Made by a program: the position numbers and the translations under genes | Notes under the pieces: generated by a model | Databases searched by the model: none | The model's input: the letters and a program-made list of their open reading frames with translations, nothing else | Told to the model about the DNA's origin: nothing | DNA from: Gemmatimonas sp. UBA7669 | Lineage (GTDB): Bacteria > Gemmatimonadota > Gemmatimonadetes > Gemmatimonadales > Gemmatimonadaceae | Direction of reading: 5' to 3' | Assembly: GCF_002483225.1 (NCBI RefSeq) | Contig: NZ_DLHL01000019.1 | Location: forward strand, 23,678-86,084 | DNA length: 62,407 bases | Shown here: positions 43,854-56,266 of the stretch, piece after piece | How positions within the stretch are numbered: position 1 is the stretch's first letter | How the letters are laid out: each line of letters opens with the position of its first letter

Positions 43854-44293
43854 AACACGCGCGTCTCAACTCCGTCTGGCGCCGCTGGCGCCGTGAGGAT
43901 GATGGCGGCGCCATCGTCGAGTTCGTGGTGGTGCTCCCGGTGCTCCTGTTTCTGATGTTCGGGATCGTGGACTTCAGTCGTGCGTTTGCGCAGCGCAACA
44001 ATCTGGTGTCGGCGGTGCGCGAGGGTGGGCGCTTTGGCGCGACGCTGGAGTTTCCCTGCGCTGCGGAGACCGCCATCGAAGACCGTGTGATCAGCTACTT
44101 CACTTCTGTTGGTGATTCGGTCCCGGCACGAAGTGATATCGCGGTCACGTTTACGGGGACCTGCCCGGATGCCGTCACCAACATCACGGTGGCCATCACC
44201 AATTATCCGTTCAAGCCCCTGCTGCTTCCCCTCCCGGCCAACGCCATCAACCTGAAGGCGCGGGCTGTGTATCGCTGGGAGCGTTCGCCGTGA
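43850..44293 (+). CDS. tadE: TadE-like pseudopilin
   Basis: 147 residues from a GTG overlapping the tadV stop. The leader RREDDGGAIVEFVVVLPVLL has a prepilin-type G and a Glu at the fifth position after it, followed by one membrane helix. This is the TadE/TadF signature. The remainder is a small periplasmic domain with a Cys pair (FPCAAET ... TGTCPD). It is likely processed by TadV and needed for pilus assembly. No separate TadF is found. Confidence 0.88.
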   Translation: MKHARLNSVWRRWRREDDGGAIVEFVVVLPVLLFLMFGIVDFSRAFAQRNNLVSAVREGGRFGATLEFPCAAETAIEDRVISYFTSVGDSVPARSDIAVTFTGTCPDAVTNITVAITNYPFKPLLLPLPANAINLKARAVYRWERSP

Positions 44294-44338
44294 GCGTGCG
44301 CCTCCGTCGTTCTGCCATGACCTCTGCTCCGCGTCCTC

Positions 44339-45283
44339 ATGTTCGGTGACCGCCGATATCGATTTGTGCTGTACATCGCGCTGATGGTGGCCGGTCTGGC
44401 CACCTTCGGCGTGTATCGTGTCATCGACGGCATGCGCGCGAGCAGTCGCATTGCCACGCAGAATGTCGTCGTGGCAGCGGCAGACATCCCCGAAGGCCAG
44501 GCCCTCACGCAGGTGGACCTGGCCGTCGTGCAATTGCCGGTGGCTGCGGTGCCGGCCGGGTCGTACGGCGCGCCGACGGACGTGGTGGGACGCGTCTCAC
44601 GTATCCCCATCTTCAAGGGCGAAGCCATCGTGCCGGGCCGTCTGGCGCCCGAGGGCACTGCGGGTGGCCTCGAGGTCAAGATCCTGCCCGGCAAGCGCGC
44701 CATGTCGGTGCGCATCGATGACGTCGCGGGCTTGTCCGGCATGGTACAGCCCAACTCGCGCGTGGACGTCATGCTCACCACACGCGATGCCGTGGCGGGT
44801 GGTCAAATCTCCAAGCTGTTCATGAGCAACATGCGCGTGCTGTCGGTGGGTGCGCAGGTCACGCGCGGCGAAGATGGCCGCCCCATCAACGCGCCCACCG
44901 CCACGCTTGAAGTCACGCCGGAGGAAGCCGAGCGACTCGCACTGGCCACGCGCGAAGGCAGCATCCAGTTGGTGCTGCGTGGTTACGGGGACCCCGACTC
45001 CATCAAGACGACGGGCGCCGTGAAGGGCGATCTGCTCACGCAGGTGGCCGTGCCCGCGGCGCCGCAGCTACCGGAGAAGCGACCGGCGCCGCGTCGCAGC
45101 ACGCCGGTGCCCGCTCCGCAGCCCGCGCCGCAGCCCACCACGATTACCGTGCCGCCCAAGACGGACTCGGTGGTGGTGAAGGTCTATCGCGGCGATCAGT
45201 TGTCGCAGCTCAAGTTCGAACAGGCGCGTGACAGCGCCCGACGTGATTCCATCCGTCGCGCGCAGCGCGACACGCTTCGCTGA
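44339..45283 (+). CDS. cpaB: Flp pilus assembly protein CpaB (RcpC)
   Basis: 314 residues. An N-terminal membrane helix (FVLYIALMVAGLATFGVY) is followed by a SAF domain (NVVVAAADIPEGQALTQVDL, PIFKGEAIVPGRLAPEG) and a RcpC-type C-terminal domain (AMSVRIDDVAGLSGMVQPNS, RVDVMLTT). The last 70 residues are Pro-rich then charged (PQPAPQPTTITVPPK). CpaB lies in the periplasm and supports the secretin. Confidence 0.92.
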   Translation: MFGDRRYRFVLYIALMVAGLATFGVYRVIDGMRASSRIATQNVVVAAADIPEGQALTQVDLAVVQLPVAAVPAGSYGAPTDVVGRVSRIPIFKGEAIVPGRLAPEGTAGGLEVKILPGKRAMSVRIDDVAGLSGMVQPNSRVDVMLTTRDAVAGGQISKLFMSNMRVLSVGAQVTRGEDGRPINAPTATLEVTPEEAERLALATREGSIQLVLRGYGDPDSIKTTGAVKGDLLTQVAVPAAPQLPEKRPAPRRSTPVPAPQPAPQPTTITVPPKTDSVVVKVYRGDQLSQLKFEQARDSARRDSIRRAQRDTLR

Positions 45284-45303
45284 TCCTCCACCCACCCGCC
45301 AAG

Positions 45304-46440
45304 ATGCGTTTCCCCTCCCGTACCATCGCGGCCCTGTTGTGCGGATTGGCCGTGTCGGCCACGCTCGCGCCTGCACACGCTGCGGCGCAAACCGTGGTGC
45401 AACCCACGAACGTCGAAGTCGTGTCGCTGTCCATCGGGCGCGCGATCCCCATCGACCTGCCCAATCCGGTCACGCAGGTCAACGTCACCAATCCGGCGGT
45501 GGCGGACATCGTGGTCATCAGCGAGCGCAGCGTAGTGCTCAATGCCAAGGCCCTGGGCGAGACCGATATTCTGCTTTCAGGGCCGGCACTCGGCCGCCGT
45601 CACCTGCGCGTCACGGTCAATCAGGCGGTCGAGCAGCGCCAAATCGCGCTCGGCATCAAGTTCGCCGAGGTCCGGCGCGACGCGCTGTACGAACTCGGCG
45701 TGTCCGGCGCATATCAGGCGAAGAGTGGCAATGTGGATGCGGGGACCGGCATTCTCGCGCCGGGGGCGTCCACCGCGACCAGTGCCATTCGCTTCGCGGG
45801 TTCGTTCTTCAACTTCGGCACCCAGGACATCACCGCCTTTATTGACGCGCAGGAGCAGATGGGCCGCGCGCGTTCCCTCGCCGAACCCACGCTCATTGCC
45901 GGCAACAAGGACTCCGCCACCTTCCTTGCTGGTGGCGAACTGCCGGTGCCGGTGGCGCAGCCCGGGCAGGGCGGGCAGGTCTTCATCGTCATTCAGTACC
46001 GACCCTTTGGCGTGCAACTCAAGTTCCGCGGCGAAGTCATCAACGATTCACTCGTCAAGCTGCGTGTGGCCCCCGAAGTGTCGAGTCTCGACTTCGGCAA
46101 CGCCGTGCTGCTTTCGGGCTTCCGCATTCCGGCCATTCGCACACGTCGCGTCGAAACAACAGTGGACGTCAGGCCCGGCGAAAGTCTCGTGCTGTCAGGC
46201 CTCTTCAACGAGGAACGCGAGAGCGTGCGCACCGGCATTCCCGGCTTGATGCGTTTGCCCATCATCGGCGCCCTCTTCTCCAGCTCGCGCTGGCAGAACA
46301 ACGAATCGGAGTTGCTGGTGGTGGTAACGCCGCAGGTGTTTGACCCCAACACACCGCGCGGGCCGCGCACCATGCAGTTCAAGCCGGACAGTCTCACGCC
46401 AGCCATCGAGGCCTTGCGGAAGCGACTGCCGCCCGAGTGA
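45304..46440 (+). CDS. cpaC: Outer-membrane secretin CpaC (RcpA)
   Basis: 378 residues. A Sec signal (AALLCGLAVSATLAPAHAAA) precedes the BON/N0-type domain (LSIGRAIPIDLPNPVTQVNV) and the type II/III secretin domain (AFIDAQEQMGRARSLAEPTL, LAGGELPVPV, VETTVDVRPGESLVLSGLFN, LPIIGALFSSSRWQNNESEL). It forms the pilus channel in the outer membrane. No CpaD/RcpB partner lies nearby. It starts 21 bases after cpaB. Confidence 0.93.
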   Translation: MRFPSRTIAALLCGLAVSATLAPAHAAAQTVVQPTNVEVVSLSIGRAIPIDLPNPVTQVNVTNPAVADIVVISERSVVLNAKALGETDILLSGPALGRRHLRVTVNQAVEQRQIALGIKFAEVRRDALYELGVSGAYQAKSGNVDAGTGILAPGASTATSAIRFAGSFFNFGTQDITAFIDAQEQMGRARSLAEPTLIAGNKDSATFLAGGELPVPVAQPGQGGQVFIVIQYRPFGVQLKFRGEVINDSLVKLRVAPEVSSLDFGNAVLLSGFRIPAIRTRRVETTVDVRPGESLVLSGLFNEERESVRTGIPGLMRLPIIGALFSSSRWQNNESELLVVVTPQVFDPNTPRGPRTMQFKPDSLTPAIEALRKRLPPE

Positions 46441-46486
46441 GTGTGAGCCCTTTGCGTTTCGCTTCCCGTACCGAGTTGCTGCCGCC

Positions 46487-47698
46487 ATGCGTCGTGCGCT
46501 GATCCTCCAGGGGGCCCTCGGCCCTCTCACGCCTCTCTACCCCGTGTTCACCGGGGCGGGCTTCGCCCGTCCGGAGGAAACGGACCGGGTGGACGTGCTC
46601 CCTGAGCTCGTTGAGCGCGGTGACGTGGACTTGCTGGTGGTGCCACTGGAGGGCGCAGCCCCCGCCACCCTCGATCTCATTGAAGACCTGCTGCGGCAGC
46701 GCGACGGCCTGGTGGCAATTGGCACCGCGCCCGAAGCCAGCAGCGACGTCATCCTCGCCGCATTCCGCCGCGGCTTCAGTGAGTTCATCGTCTCACCAGC
46801 CACGCCCAGTGACCTGTCCGGCGCGCTGGCGCGTCTCGAAGCCAAGTGGGCACGCGCCCCCAAGGGCGGGCATATCACCGCCGTGTACAGCCCGGCAGGC
46901 GGTGCCGGCGTCACAACCATTGCGGTCAACCTCGCGCACGCGCTGTCGGTTCGTAAACCGCCGGGCCGGGTGGCCGTGGCCGACCTTGTCGTTGGGCTCG
47001 GCGACGTCTCGACGCACCTCAATCTCTCGCCCACCTACGATCTGGGCGAACTGGTGCGCAAACTCGACCGCGCCGATAGCGAGTCGCTGCATTCCATCAC
47101 CGTGAGCGTGCAGGAAGGCTTTGATGCCCTCACGGGCACCGACGACATCGAAATCGGTGAGGACGTAACCGCCGACGCGGTCATGCGCATCATGGACCTC
47201 ATGCGCAGCACCTACTCCTACACCGTGCTCGATGTGGAACACACGGTCTCGCCGCGCACCATTGCCGCACTCGACGGCGCAGATCGCATTCTGCTGGTCT
47301 TCCAGGTCACGGTGGCGGGGCTGCGCAAGGCCAAGCGCGCGCTGGCCATGTTCGAACAGCTCGAGTTTGCCAAGGAAAAGATCGTGCTCGTGGCCAATCG
47401 GGTGGGGACCAGTGACGTCATGGCCTGGCCCGACGTGGCCAAGGCGCTTGGGCGCTCGGTGGATTTTCGTTTGCCGAACAGTTTTCAGCTGGTGGCCGAT
47501 GCACAGACCCGTGGTGTGCCCATTGCGTTGGCCGGCATGAACGGCGGATCGGCGCAGGCCCTCATTGAGGCCTATCAGTTGCTGGCCATCCGCATCATGG
47601 GGCAGAAGGGCTTCACGCCCTCGGCCGGCGCGTCCATCGTCACCACCAACGGCACAGGCTCCGGCTTCGGCCGCCTGTTGTCCAAGCTGCGGAAGTAA
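46487..47698 (+). CDS. tadZ: Pilus localisation ATPase-like protein TadZ/CpaE
   Basis: 403 residues from the ATG at 46487. A receiver-like N-terminal domain (about 1-115) is followed by a ParA/MinD-type domain. The deviant Walker A reads AGGAGVTT (residues 137-144), so both lysines of KGGxGKTT are replaced (Ala137, Val142), as in other atypical CpaE/TadZ proteins. YTVLDVEHTVSPRT and IVLVANRVG match later MinD motifs. It should place the pilus machine at the membrane. The tadA start follows two bases after the stop. Confidence 0.9.
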   Translation: MRRALILQGALGPLTPLYPVFTGAGFARPEETDRVDVLPELVERGDVDLLVVPLEGAAPATLDLIEDLLRQRDGLVAIGTAPEASSDVILAAFRRGFSEFIVSPATPSDLSGALARLEAKWARAPKGGHITAVYSPAGGAGVTTIAVNLAHALSVRKPPGRVAVADLVVGLGDVSTHLNLSPTYDLGELVRKLDRADSESLHSITVSVQEGFDALTGTDDIEIGEDVTADAVMRIMDLMRSTYSYTVLDVEHTVSPRTIAALDGADRILLVFQVTVAGLRKAKRALAMFEQLEFAKEKIVLVANRVGTSDVMAWPDVAKALGRSVDFRLPNSFQLVADAQTRGVPIALAGMNGGSAQALIEAYQLLAIRIMGQKGFTPSAGASIVTTNGTGSGFGRLLSKLRK

Positions 47699-47700
47699 TC

Positions 47701-49202
<1,502 letters not shown>

Positions 49203-49206
<4 letters not shown>

Positions 49207-50165
49207 CCGCGCTTGTTCTCACCCTGGTGTTCCTCGGTGCCATGTTGCTGGTGGTGGGCACCTTCGTGTTCATCAATCGGCGCCGCCTGGCGGCCGCAGA
49301 CGCTGCACGCATTCGCGTGGGAGACACCGGCGGCATTCTGCGTGGCGAAGTGCCCCTGTCCATTCTGCGCGACGACCGCGTGTCGGACGTCAAGGCGCTC
49401 GACACGCTGCTCAGCGGCAAGGACATCACGGTGCGCCTCGAGCGCGAGCTGGCACACGCCGGATCGCGTCAGAAGCCAGGCGAGTTTCTGCTGTTCACGC
49501 TGCTTTCGGCCATGATCGGCCTCACGCTGGCCCAGTTCGTCTTTGGCGGCATTGCCAGCGTGGTGGGTGTGCTGCTCGGTGCGCCCATTCCCTGGCTCAT
49601 GCTGCGCCGCCGGCAGGGCATTCGCCGTCGGCAGTTCGAAAACGCCTTTCCCGATGCGCTTGATCTCATGACCAACGCGTTGCGTGCGGGCTACTCGCTG
49701 CAGGCGGCCATGGAATTTGTGGGGCGTGAGTCGCAGGCCCCGCTGCGGCAGGAGTTTCTGCGCTTCTACGACGAGCAGCGCCTTGGCGTCGATGTGCGCA
49801 CCGCGCTGTTGGCCATGCAGGAGCGAATTGGCACGGAAGAGGCCAGGCTGTTCGTCACCTCGCTCATCATTCAGCGTGAGACGGGCGGCAACCTGGTGGA
49901 GCTGCTCACCAACATCAGCAACCTCATTCGTGAGCGACTCGAGTTCCAGGCCAACCTGGCGACGCTCACGGCGGAACCCAAGATGTCGGCGCGCGTGCTG
50001 GCGGCCATGCCCTTCGTGATGTTCTTTGCCATCTACGCCATCAATGCGCAGTACATGCAGCCGCTTTTTGTCGATCCGGTGGGCAAGCTCCTCGTGGTGT
50101 ATGCGGTAGTCTCAGTGATCGTCGGTTACATCATCATGGACCGTATCGCGAGTATCGACCTGTGA
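49203..50165 (+). CDS. tadB: Tad inner-membrane platform protein TadB
   Basis: 320 residues. A T2SS-F-type membrane protein with an N-terminal helix, two helices near residues 95-125, a cytosolic T2SSF domain (ENAFPDALDLMTNALRAGYS, LIIQRETGGNLVELLTNISN) and two C-terminal helices. It overlaps the tadA stop by ATGA and pairs with TadC as the assembly platform. Confidence 0.94.
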
Positions 50166-50193
50166 GGATCGACCCTGTGAGAGGCGCGCGCTG

Positions 50194-51123
50194 ATGGCCG
50201 AGATCCCGCTGACCCTCATCTTCCTCGTGCTCACCGTCATTGTCGCGGTGAGTACGATGGTCTATGTGGCCATTGCGGAGCGCGAGCGAAAGGAGACACT
50301 GCAGCGTGTGTCTCCCGACCTTGAGGCGTCGCGCCTGGCCGAGCGTTTGCTGCTCAACGAAGACGCCACGGCCTCGTCGCGACTGGCGTCCTGGCTGCGC
50401 GACCGCATGCCCGAGAGTTTTGTCTCGGACACCAGCAATGTGCACAAGCTCGTGCATGCCGGGTTCGACGGGGCGGCCGCGCCGGTGATCTTTTCGGCGG
50501 TCCGCATCGCGTCGGCGTTGCTCATGCCGGTGCTGTCGTTTGTGGCCGCGCCGCGTGACAACCCCGTGTGGTTGGCGGTATCGGTGGTGATGGGGTTGGT
50601 GGTGGGTGTGGCCGGCCCGCAGGCGGTGCTCGACCGGCTGGCCGCGCAGCGTCAGGAGCGTATTCGGCGTTCGGTGCCCGATGCCCTGGACTTGTTGGTG
50701 GTGTGCGTCGAGGCGGGTGTCTCTCTCGACGCGGCCATTCTCCGTGTGGCGCGAGATCTGTCGAATGTGCGACCGGAGCTGGCGCTCGAGTTTGCGCAGG
50801 TGGTGCGGCGCGTGAATGCCGGCATGCCACGCGACCGCGCACTGCTCAGTCTGTCACAGCGTACGGGTGTGGACGAGCTGCGCACATTGGTGGCGAGCAT
50901 GATTCAGACCGAGCGGCTCGGCACGTCGATTGCGCGGGTGCTGCGTGTCAACTCCGAGTCGCTGCGACTGCGTCGGCGTCAGAAGGCCGAAAAGCGTGCG
51001 GCCGAAGCGGCACTCAAGATGATCTTTCCGCTCGCGTTGTTCCTGCTGCCGGCCCTGCTGGCCGTGATTCTCGGTCCGGCGGCCATCACCGTCATCGGTC
51101 AGCTGGGGAGTCTTTCCCAATAG
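50194..51123 (+). CDS. tadC: Tad inner-membrane platform protein TadC
   Basis: 309 residues, paralogous in plan to TadB: an N-terminal helix (LTLIFLVLTVIVAVSTMVYV), central helices, a T2SSF domain (RRSVPDALDLLVVCVEAGVS, VASMIQTERLGTSIARVLRV) and a C-terminal helix (MIFPLALFLLPALLAVILGP). GAGAGG lies upstream of the ATG at 50194. It ends eight bases before the tadG-like gene. Confidence 0.94.
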   Translation: MAEIPLTLIFLVLTVIVAVSTMVYVAIAERERKETLQRVSPDLEASRLAERLLLNEDATASSRLASWLRDRMPESFVSDTSNVHKLVHAGFDGAAAPVIFSAVRIASALLMPVLSFVAAPRDNPVWLAVSVVMGLVVGVAGPQAVLDRLAAQRQERIRRSVPDALDLLVVCVEAGVSLDAAILRVARDLSNVRPELALEFAQVVRRVNAGMPRDRALLSLSQRTGVDELRTLVASMIQTERLGTSIARVLRVNSESLRLRRRQKAEKRAAEAALKMIFPLALFLLPALLAVILGPAAITVIGQLGSLSQ

Positions 51124-51131
51124 GAGGTCTC

Positions 51132-52406
51132 ATGTGGACGCGTGCACGCAGGTTGGCAGCGGGATGGCGTTCGAACACGGGTCGATCGAAGACGCGGCGT
51201 GAGCGCCGCGGCGCCACACTCGTGTTTGTGGCGGTGTTTGCGCTGGCTCTGGTGGGTGTCGCGGCATTTGCCATCGACGCCAGTCGTCTGTACGTGGGCA
51301 CCAACGAGCTCCAGACGGGGGCCGACGCGGCGGCGTTGCGGGCGGCGCGGTTCATGCAGACAGCCGCCGGTGCTGATCCAACGGCGACTGCAGTTGCTTT
51401 CGCACCCTCCAACGAGGCACTGGGGAGCAGCATGCAACTGTCGGCAGATGATCTCACTCCCATCCTGTACAATCCTACCAACAGTTCCTTCACACCCACC
51501 ACGTGGGCGTTGGCTAACGCGGTGGAGGTTCGAGGCTCACGCGCGGGTACCCTGTTGTTTGGCCGCTTGCTTACCAATGTCATGCCGGCGCCGCGTCGGC
51601 GGTCGGTGGCGTGGGTAGCCAACGTAACGCGTGTAAGTTGCCCTGCTCCGTTGGGCTTCCCGATGGAGGCACTAAACAACAGGCTATACGGGACGCTTGG
51701 TGACAATTCCGTTCGCACAGATCTGTATGCCACCTTGTTGGCCAAGCAGGGCACACCACTCAACATCACGATGGTGTTGTACCCCAGTGGTGCAACCGAG
51801 CCCAAGTCCTCGCCAACTGGCGCTTGGGATTTCAAGGCCATCGACAACACCGAGGGACCGGGCGGAAACGGTATGAATGGTTATGCGGACCAACTGGCTG
51901 GCGTCAGCTGTAATGCGAACGGCACCACGGCGATCGATTCGACTGAGGTGTTCAAGGGGCAGGGGAAGGGAAGTGTTGACCAGAAGACCTGGCGGGCCGC
52001 GCACAACAATCAGGGTGGCCCGAACAACGGCCAGACCTTTTGTGAGGCCGGCCATTCGCCGGTCTGCTATCCAAAGCTGTCCGGCGGGCTTGGTGATGCC
52101 GGTGTGGTCCGCGATGTCTCGTGGATTGGCGCCGTGTCAGGTGGGTCTGCGTCCGTACGCACCCTCGGCGGCTTCAAGGTCATGTGTGTATTCGAGGGAA
52201 AGAAGGGTAACGGCAAGAACAAGGGTGAGGACTGTCCATGGTACGACAGTTATCGCGCGTCAGTCTACGCGCCGCCCGGCTTGCCTGAGGACCTTCCGCA
52301 AGGGACCATCGTTGGCTATCCCGTGCCTTCGGCTCCGGGCCTTGGTGCGGGCACTTCGCTCGGTACGGCGCCGGCAACAGGCCAACGTCTCATCCTCGTG
52401 CGGTGA
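51132..52406 (+). CDS. TadG-like pilus-associated protein
   Basis: 424 residues; ATG at 51132 with AGGAGG at 51122-51127, the strongest ribosome site in the locus. A basic N terminus (RSKTRRERRGATLVFVAVFA) and one membrane helix are followed by IDASRLYVGTNELQTGADAA, the typical TadG/Tad start. The remaining 350 residues are extracytoplasmic and low in recognisable motifs, with several Cys (e.g. SCPAPLG, TFCEAGHSPVCYP) and a Gly/Asn-rich part. The von Willebrand domain of full TadG is not evident. Its 51.6-52.2 kb segment is less GC-rich than its neighbours. Confidence 0.78.
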   Translation: MWTRARRLAAGWRSNTGRSKTRRERRGATLVFVAVFALALVGVAAFAIDASRLYVGTNELQTGADAAALRAARFMQTAAGADPTATAVAFAPSNEALGSSMQLSADDLTPILYNPTNSSFTPTTWALANAVEVRGSRAGTLLFGRLLTNVMPAPRRRSVAWVANVTRVSCPAPLGFPMEALNNRLYGTLGDNSVRTDLYATLLAKQGTPLNITMVLYPSGATEPKSSPTGAWDFKAIDNTEGPGGNGMNGYADQLAGVSCNANGTTAIDSTEVFKGQGKGSVDQKTWRAAHNNQGGPNNGQTFCEAGHSPVCYPKLSGGLGDAGVVRDVSWIGAVSGGSASVRTLGGFKVMCVFEGKKGNGKNKGEDCPWYDSYRASVYAPPGLPEDLPQGTIVGYPVPSAPGLGAGTSLGTAPATGQRLILVR

Positions 52407-54001
52407 GCGCTCGTCGCAACAGGCTCGCTGCGCTCGCCGGCGCCATGCTGGCATGGCCTCCCGCCGCGCGCGCACAGAGCCTCGACGCCACGCCACCGTC
52501 ATATTGCGGTGAGCCAGCCTTGGCCAGCGCACGCACAGCGGCGGTATCAGATTCCCGCGCGCTGGTGCGCTTTACGTCAGGAATCGCATCTGACACCAAC
52601 GATGCCTTCCTTGCGCGCGCACTCAGTCGCCTGACGGCGGAGCGCGTGCGGCGTGCCGCTCAAGTGGCCGTAGAGTCACGCGGGGTAGGCGCCGGTGCTG
52701 TCCAGACTGATGCCAGCAGTGCCATCGCCGAAGGACGGGTGCTTGGCGTGCGCTTTGTGCTGGTGGGCACGGTCGAGCGCCTCAATGAGCGCAGTGTGGT
52801 AACCTGGCGCCTCGTCGATGCCCGGACCGGACGCGAAATGAGCAGTGGCGTGGTTACGCAGGCCCTGGGCAGTCCGGACAGTCTCGTCACGGTGGCAACG
52901 GCGGCTCTCACGCGTGCATTCGGACGCCCGAGTTACGTGGCCGCGCCGTATGAGCGTATCCAGTCACGCGCACCAGATGCCATCAATGCCTACCTGCGCG
53001 CGCTCAGCGGACTCGAAGCCTTTGACCGGCAGACCGCCGAGCGCACGGAGGACGCGCTCCTGACGGCGGTGCGCCTCGATCCCTCGTTTCTGGCAGCACA
53101 CTATCGAATCGCCACGCATGCGCTGCGGCAACTCACGTGGATATCCCAGCGCGACGCCGAACGCGAGCGGCTGTACAAGCAGGGCCTCGCCGCGGTGGGT
53201 CAGGTGCTCATGCGCGCACCGTATGACTTGCAGGCACTCACCCTGCTTGCGGCGCTGCACGTCCAAGGCGATGCCCCGGAATTGGCGCAGCCCATCGTCG
53301 CCGTGCTGCACAAGCGCGCCCCCGACAATCCCGATGTCGTGGCGGTAGAGGCGCAGGTGTTGCGCATGATCGGACGCAGCTCGCAGGCCTTGCAGCGCCT
53401 GCGTACGCGTGGTGGTGCGGCCGACGTGAGTGTGGAGGCGCTGCTCGTGCTGGCCGAGTTGGAGCGGCACGCTGGAAACACGAGGCAGGCCTGTCGTTTG
53501 CTCAATCGGGCCGTGGTGCTCGACCCGCAGCACGCGCCGGCCTATGTCTGGCGGGCCATTGTGCGCAGCCAGCTCAACGAGCGCCGCGAAGCCTGGGCCG
53601 ATGCCGAGGTGGCCGCGCGACTCGGCCGCACCGACTGGGGCGAACTGGCTGCAGCGCTCGTTGATGTGTCGGTGGGAGACTCGGTGCGCGCACGCAATCG
53701 GGCCAAGCCGTGGACCACTCCCGAGTATCTCGCGGAAGGGGGATGGCTCGATCTCGTACTCGCCGCCTACGTCTCGCTCGCGCTCAATCGAGCCGACGAG
53801 GCACAACGCGCGTTGCGGCAGGTGTCTTGTCACGAACCAAGACGTGGTCTGCTGGGCGGTGACCCGCTGCTGCGCTATGTGCGGCTGCCAACGGCCTGCA
53901 GTGGGCGGCAGGCTGCAGCACCTGCGCAGCCGGCCGCACCAACCGCGCCAACCCGATCGTCAGTCGGCGTTGCGGATCCAGCGAAACACTTCCGCCAGTG
54001 A
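52403..54001 (+). CDS. Exported TPR protein with FlgO-like N-terminal domain
   Basis: 532 residues from a GTG overlapping the tadG-like stop (GTGA). A signal (LAALAGAMLAWPPAARA) precedes a domain like FlgO/GNA1162 (VLGVRFVLVGTVERLNERSV, TGREMSSGVVTQALGS). From about residue 190 on come TPR-like helices (DAINAYLRALSGLEAFDRQT, ACRLLNRAVVLDPQHAPAYV). It may stand in for TadD, the usual TPR lipoprotein of tad loci, but lacks a lipobox. Its last 42 bases overlap the convergent ABC permease gene. Confidence 0.75.
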   Translation: MSARRNRLAALAGAMLAWPPAARAQSLDATPPSYCGEPALASARTAAVSDSRALVRFTSGIASDTNDAFLARALSRLTAERVRRAAQVAVESRGVGAGAVQTDASSAIAEGRVLGVRFVLVGTVERLNERSVVTWRLVDARTGREMSSGVVTQALGSPDSLVTVATAALTRAFGRPSYVAAPYERIQSRAPDAINAYLRALSGLEAFDRQTAERTEDALLTAVRLDPSFLAAHYRIATHALRQLTWISQRDAERERLYKQGLAAVGQVLMRAPYDLQALTLLAALHVQGDAPELAQPIVAVLHKRAPDNPDVVAVEAQVLRMIGRSSQALQRLRTRGGAADVSVEALLVLAELERHAGNTRQACRLLNRAVVLDPQHAPAYVWRAIVRSQLNERREAWADAEVAARLGRTDWGELAAALVDVSVGDSVRARNRAKPWTTPEYLAEGGWLDLVLAAYVSLALNRADEAQRALRQVSCHEPRRGLLGGDPLLRYVRLPTACSGRQAAAPAQPAAPTAPTRSSVGVADPAKHFRQ

Positions 54002-55238
54002 CGGCCGCTTGCCGTACATGAGCATGGCCGTGCGATACAGCCGCCCGGCCGCAATCATGGCGCCCACGGCCGTGAGCGAGAGCAGCGAGAGCGACATTGC
54101 CAGATCAGCGGCTGGCACCGAGACCAGGCCAAGCCTGAGCGGCATGAGAATAGGCGACGAGAATGGAATGATGCTCATGGCACGCGCAATGGGCCCATCG
54201 GGGTCGGCCAGCGCGGGCTGCAGCAGCGCCATGCTGCCCACCAGCAGCATGATGACCGGTGTCTGTGCCTGCTGGGCCTCCTGCTCCGAGCTCACGATGC
54301 TGCCGACGGCGGCAAACAACGCGGCGTACAGCACATAGCCGAGCGTGAAGTACGCAAACAGCGGGACCAGCTCGGCGGCGCCAATGGTTGGCAGCGCCAT
54401 GCTGCCGCCGGCCACACCAAACGCCGCCAGCAGCCGTTCACGGTTGGCCATGAGCACCAGCAGCGACGAAGTCCAGAACCCAAGCTGCAGAAGCGCCACG
54501 CCACCAATGCCCAGCACCTTGCCCGAGAGCAGCACACGCGGCGGGACACTGGCCAGCACCAGCTCGGACACACGCGACTGTTTCTCTTCCGTCACGCCGC
54601 GCAGCACAATCTGGCCGTACAGCACGATGACGATGTACAGCAGGACGGCCACACCGGCGCCGAAGATGATATTGACCTGGGCCGAGCCACTGCGGCCATC
54701 GCGCAGCACACGTTCCACCTTGGCGCTCACCGAGAAGCGCGTAATGCGCTCGGCCAGGGCCACATCGATACCGGTGGTGGCGATCTGCCGCCGCAGCAAC
54801 TCGCGTTCGGCTGCGCGCTGTACTCGCTCGGACGTGGCAAGAGGGGCGCCGCCAGCCAGCAACACGCGCACCGCGCCAGTGGTCATGCTGCTGTCGTCAA
54901 CAATGACCGCGGCCGGAATACGATCGGTGGCAAGCAGCGCGCGCAGGGAGTCTACCACCGGCGTGCGCGTTCCGGCGTTTACGGCAATGACCGTGGGTGG
55001 CGTGGCGGCACTGCTCAGTCCACCGGCCAACTCCGTGGCGATGCCATTGCCGGCGCCCACCTGTGTGGCATCGACAATCACCATGCGCGACACGTCCACG
55101 GCGCGCGCCGAGCGAAACGCCAGAATGGGCGGCCCGATGGTGAGACCGGCAAAGAGAAACGGGCCGAAGAGTGTGGTGAGTACGAACCACTTGGAGCGCA
55201 CACGTTCCATGAACTCGCGCTCGATGACGGCGAAGAGC

Positions 55239-55246
<8 letters not shown>
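53960..55246 (-). CDS. ABC-2-type exporter permease (NatB-like)
   Basis: 428 residues from the ATG at 55246; a GTG two codons earlier is possible. The start KLFAVIEREFMERVRSKWFV is the NatB/ABC-2 N-terminal pattern, then one helix, a periplasmic domain of about 150 residues (60-200), and five C-terminal helices including VLLYIVIVLYGQIVLRGVTE and the EEKQSRVSELVLASVPPR motif. It overlaps the ATPase gene stop by eight bases. The pair resembles Na+-efflux NatAB or related exporters; the substrate is not clear. Confidence 0.9.
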
Positions 55247-56225
<979 letters not shown>

Positions 56226-56266
56226 CAGATGAACGCGGGTGAACGGAGTAAACGCATGGGCCGGTC

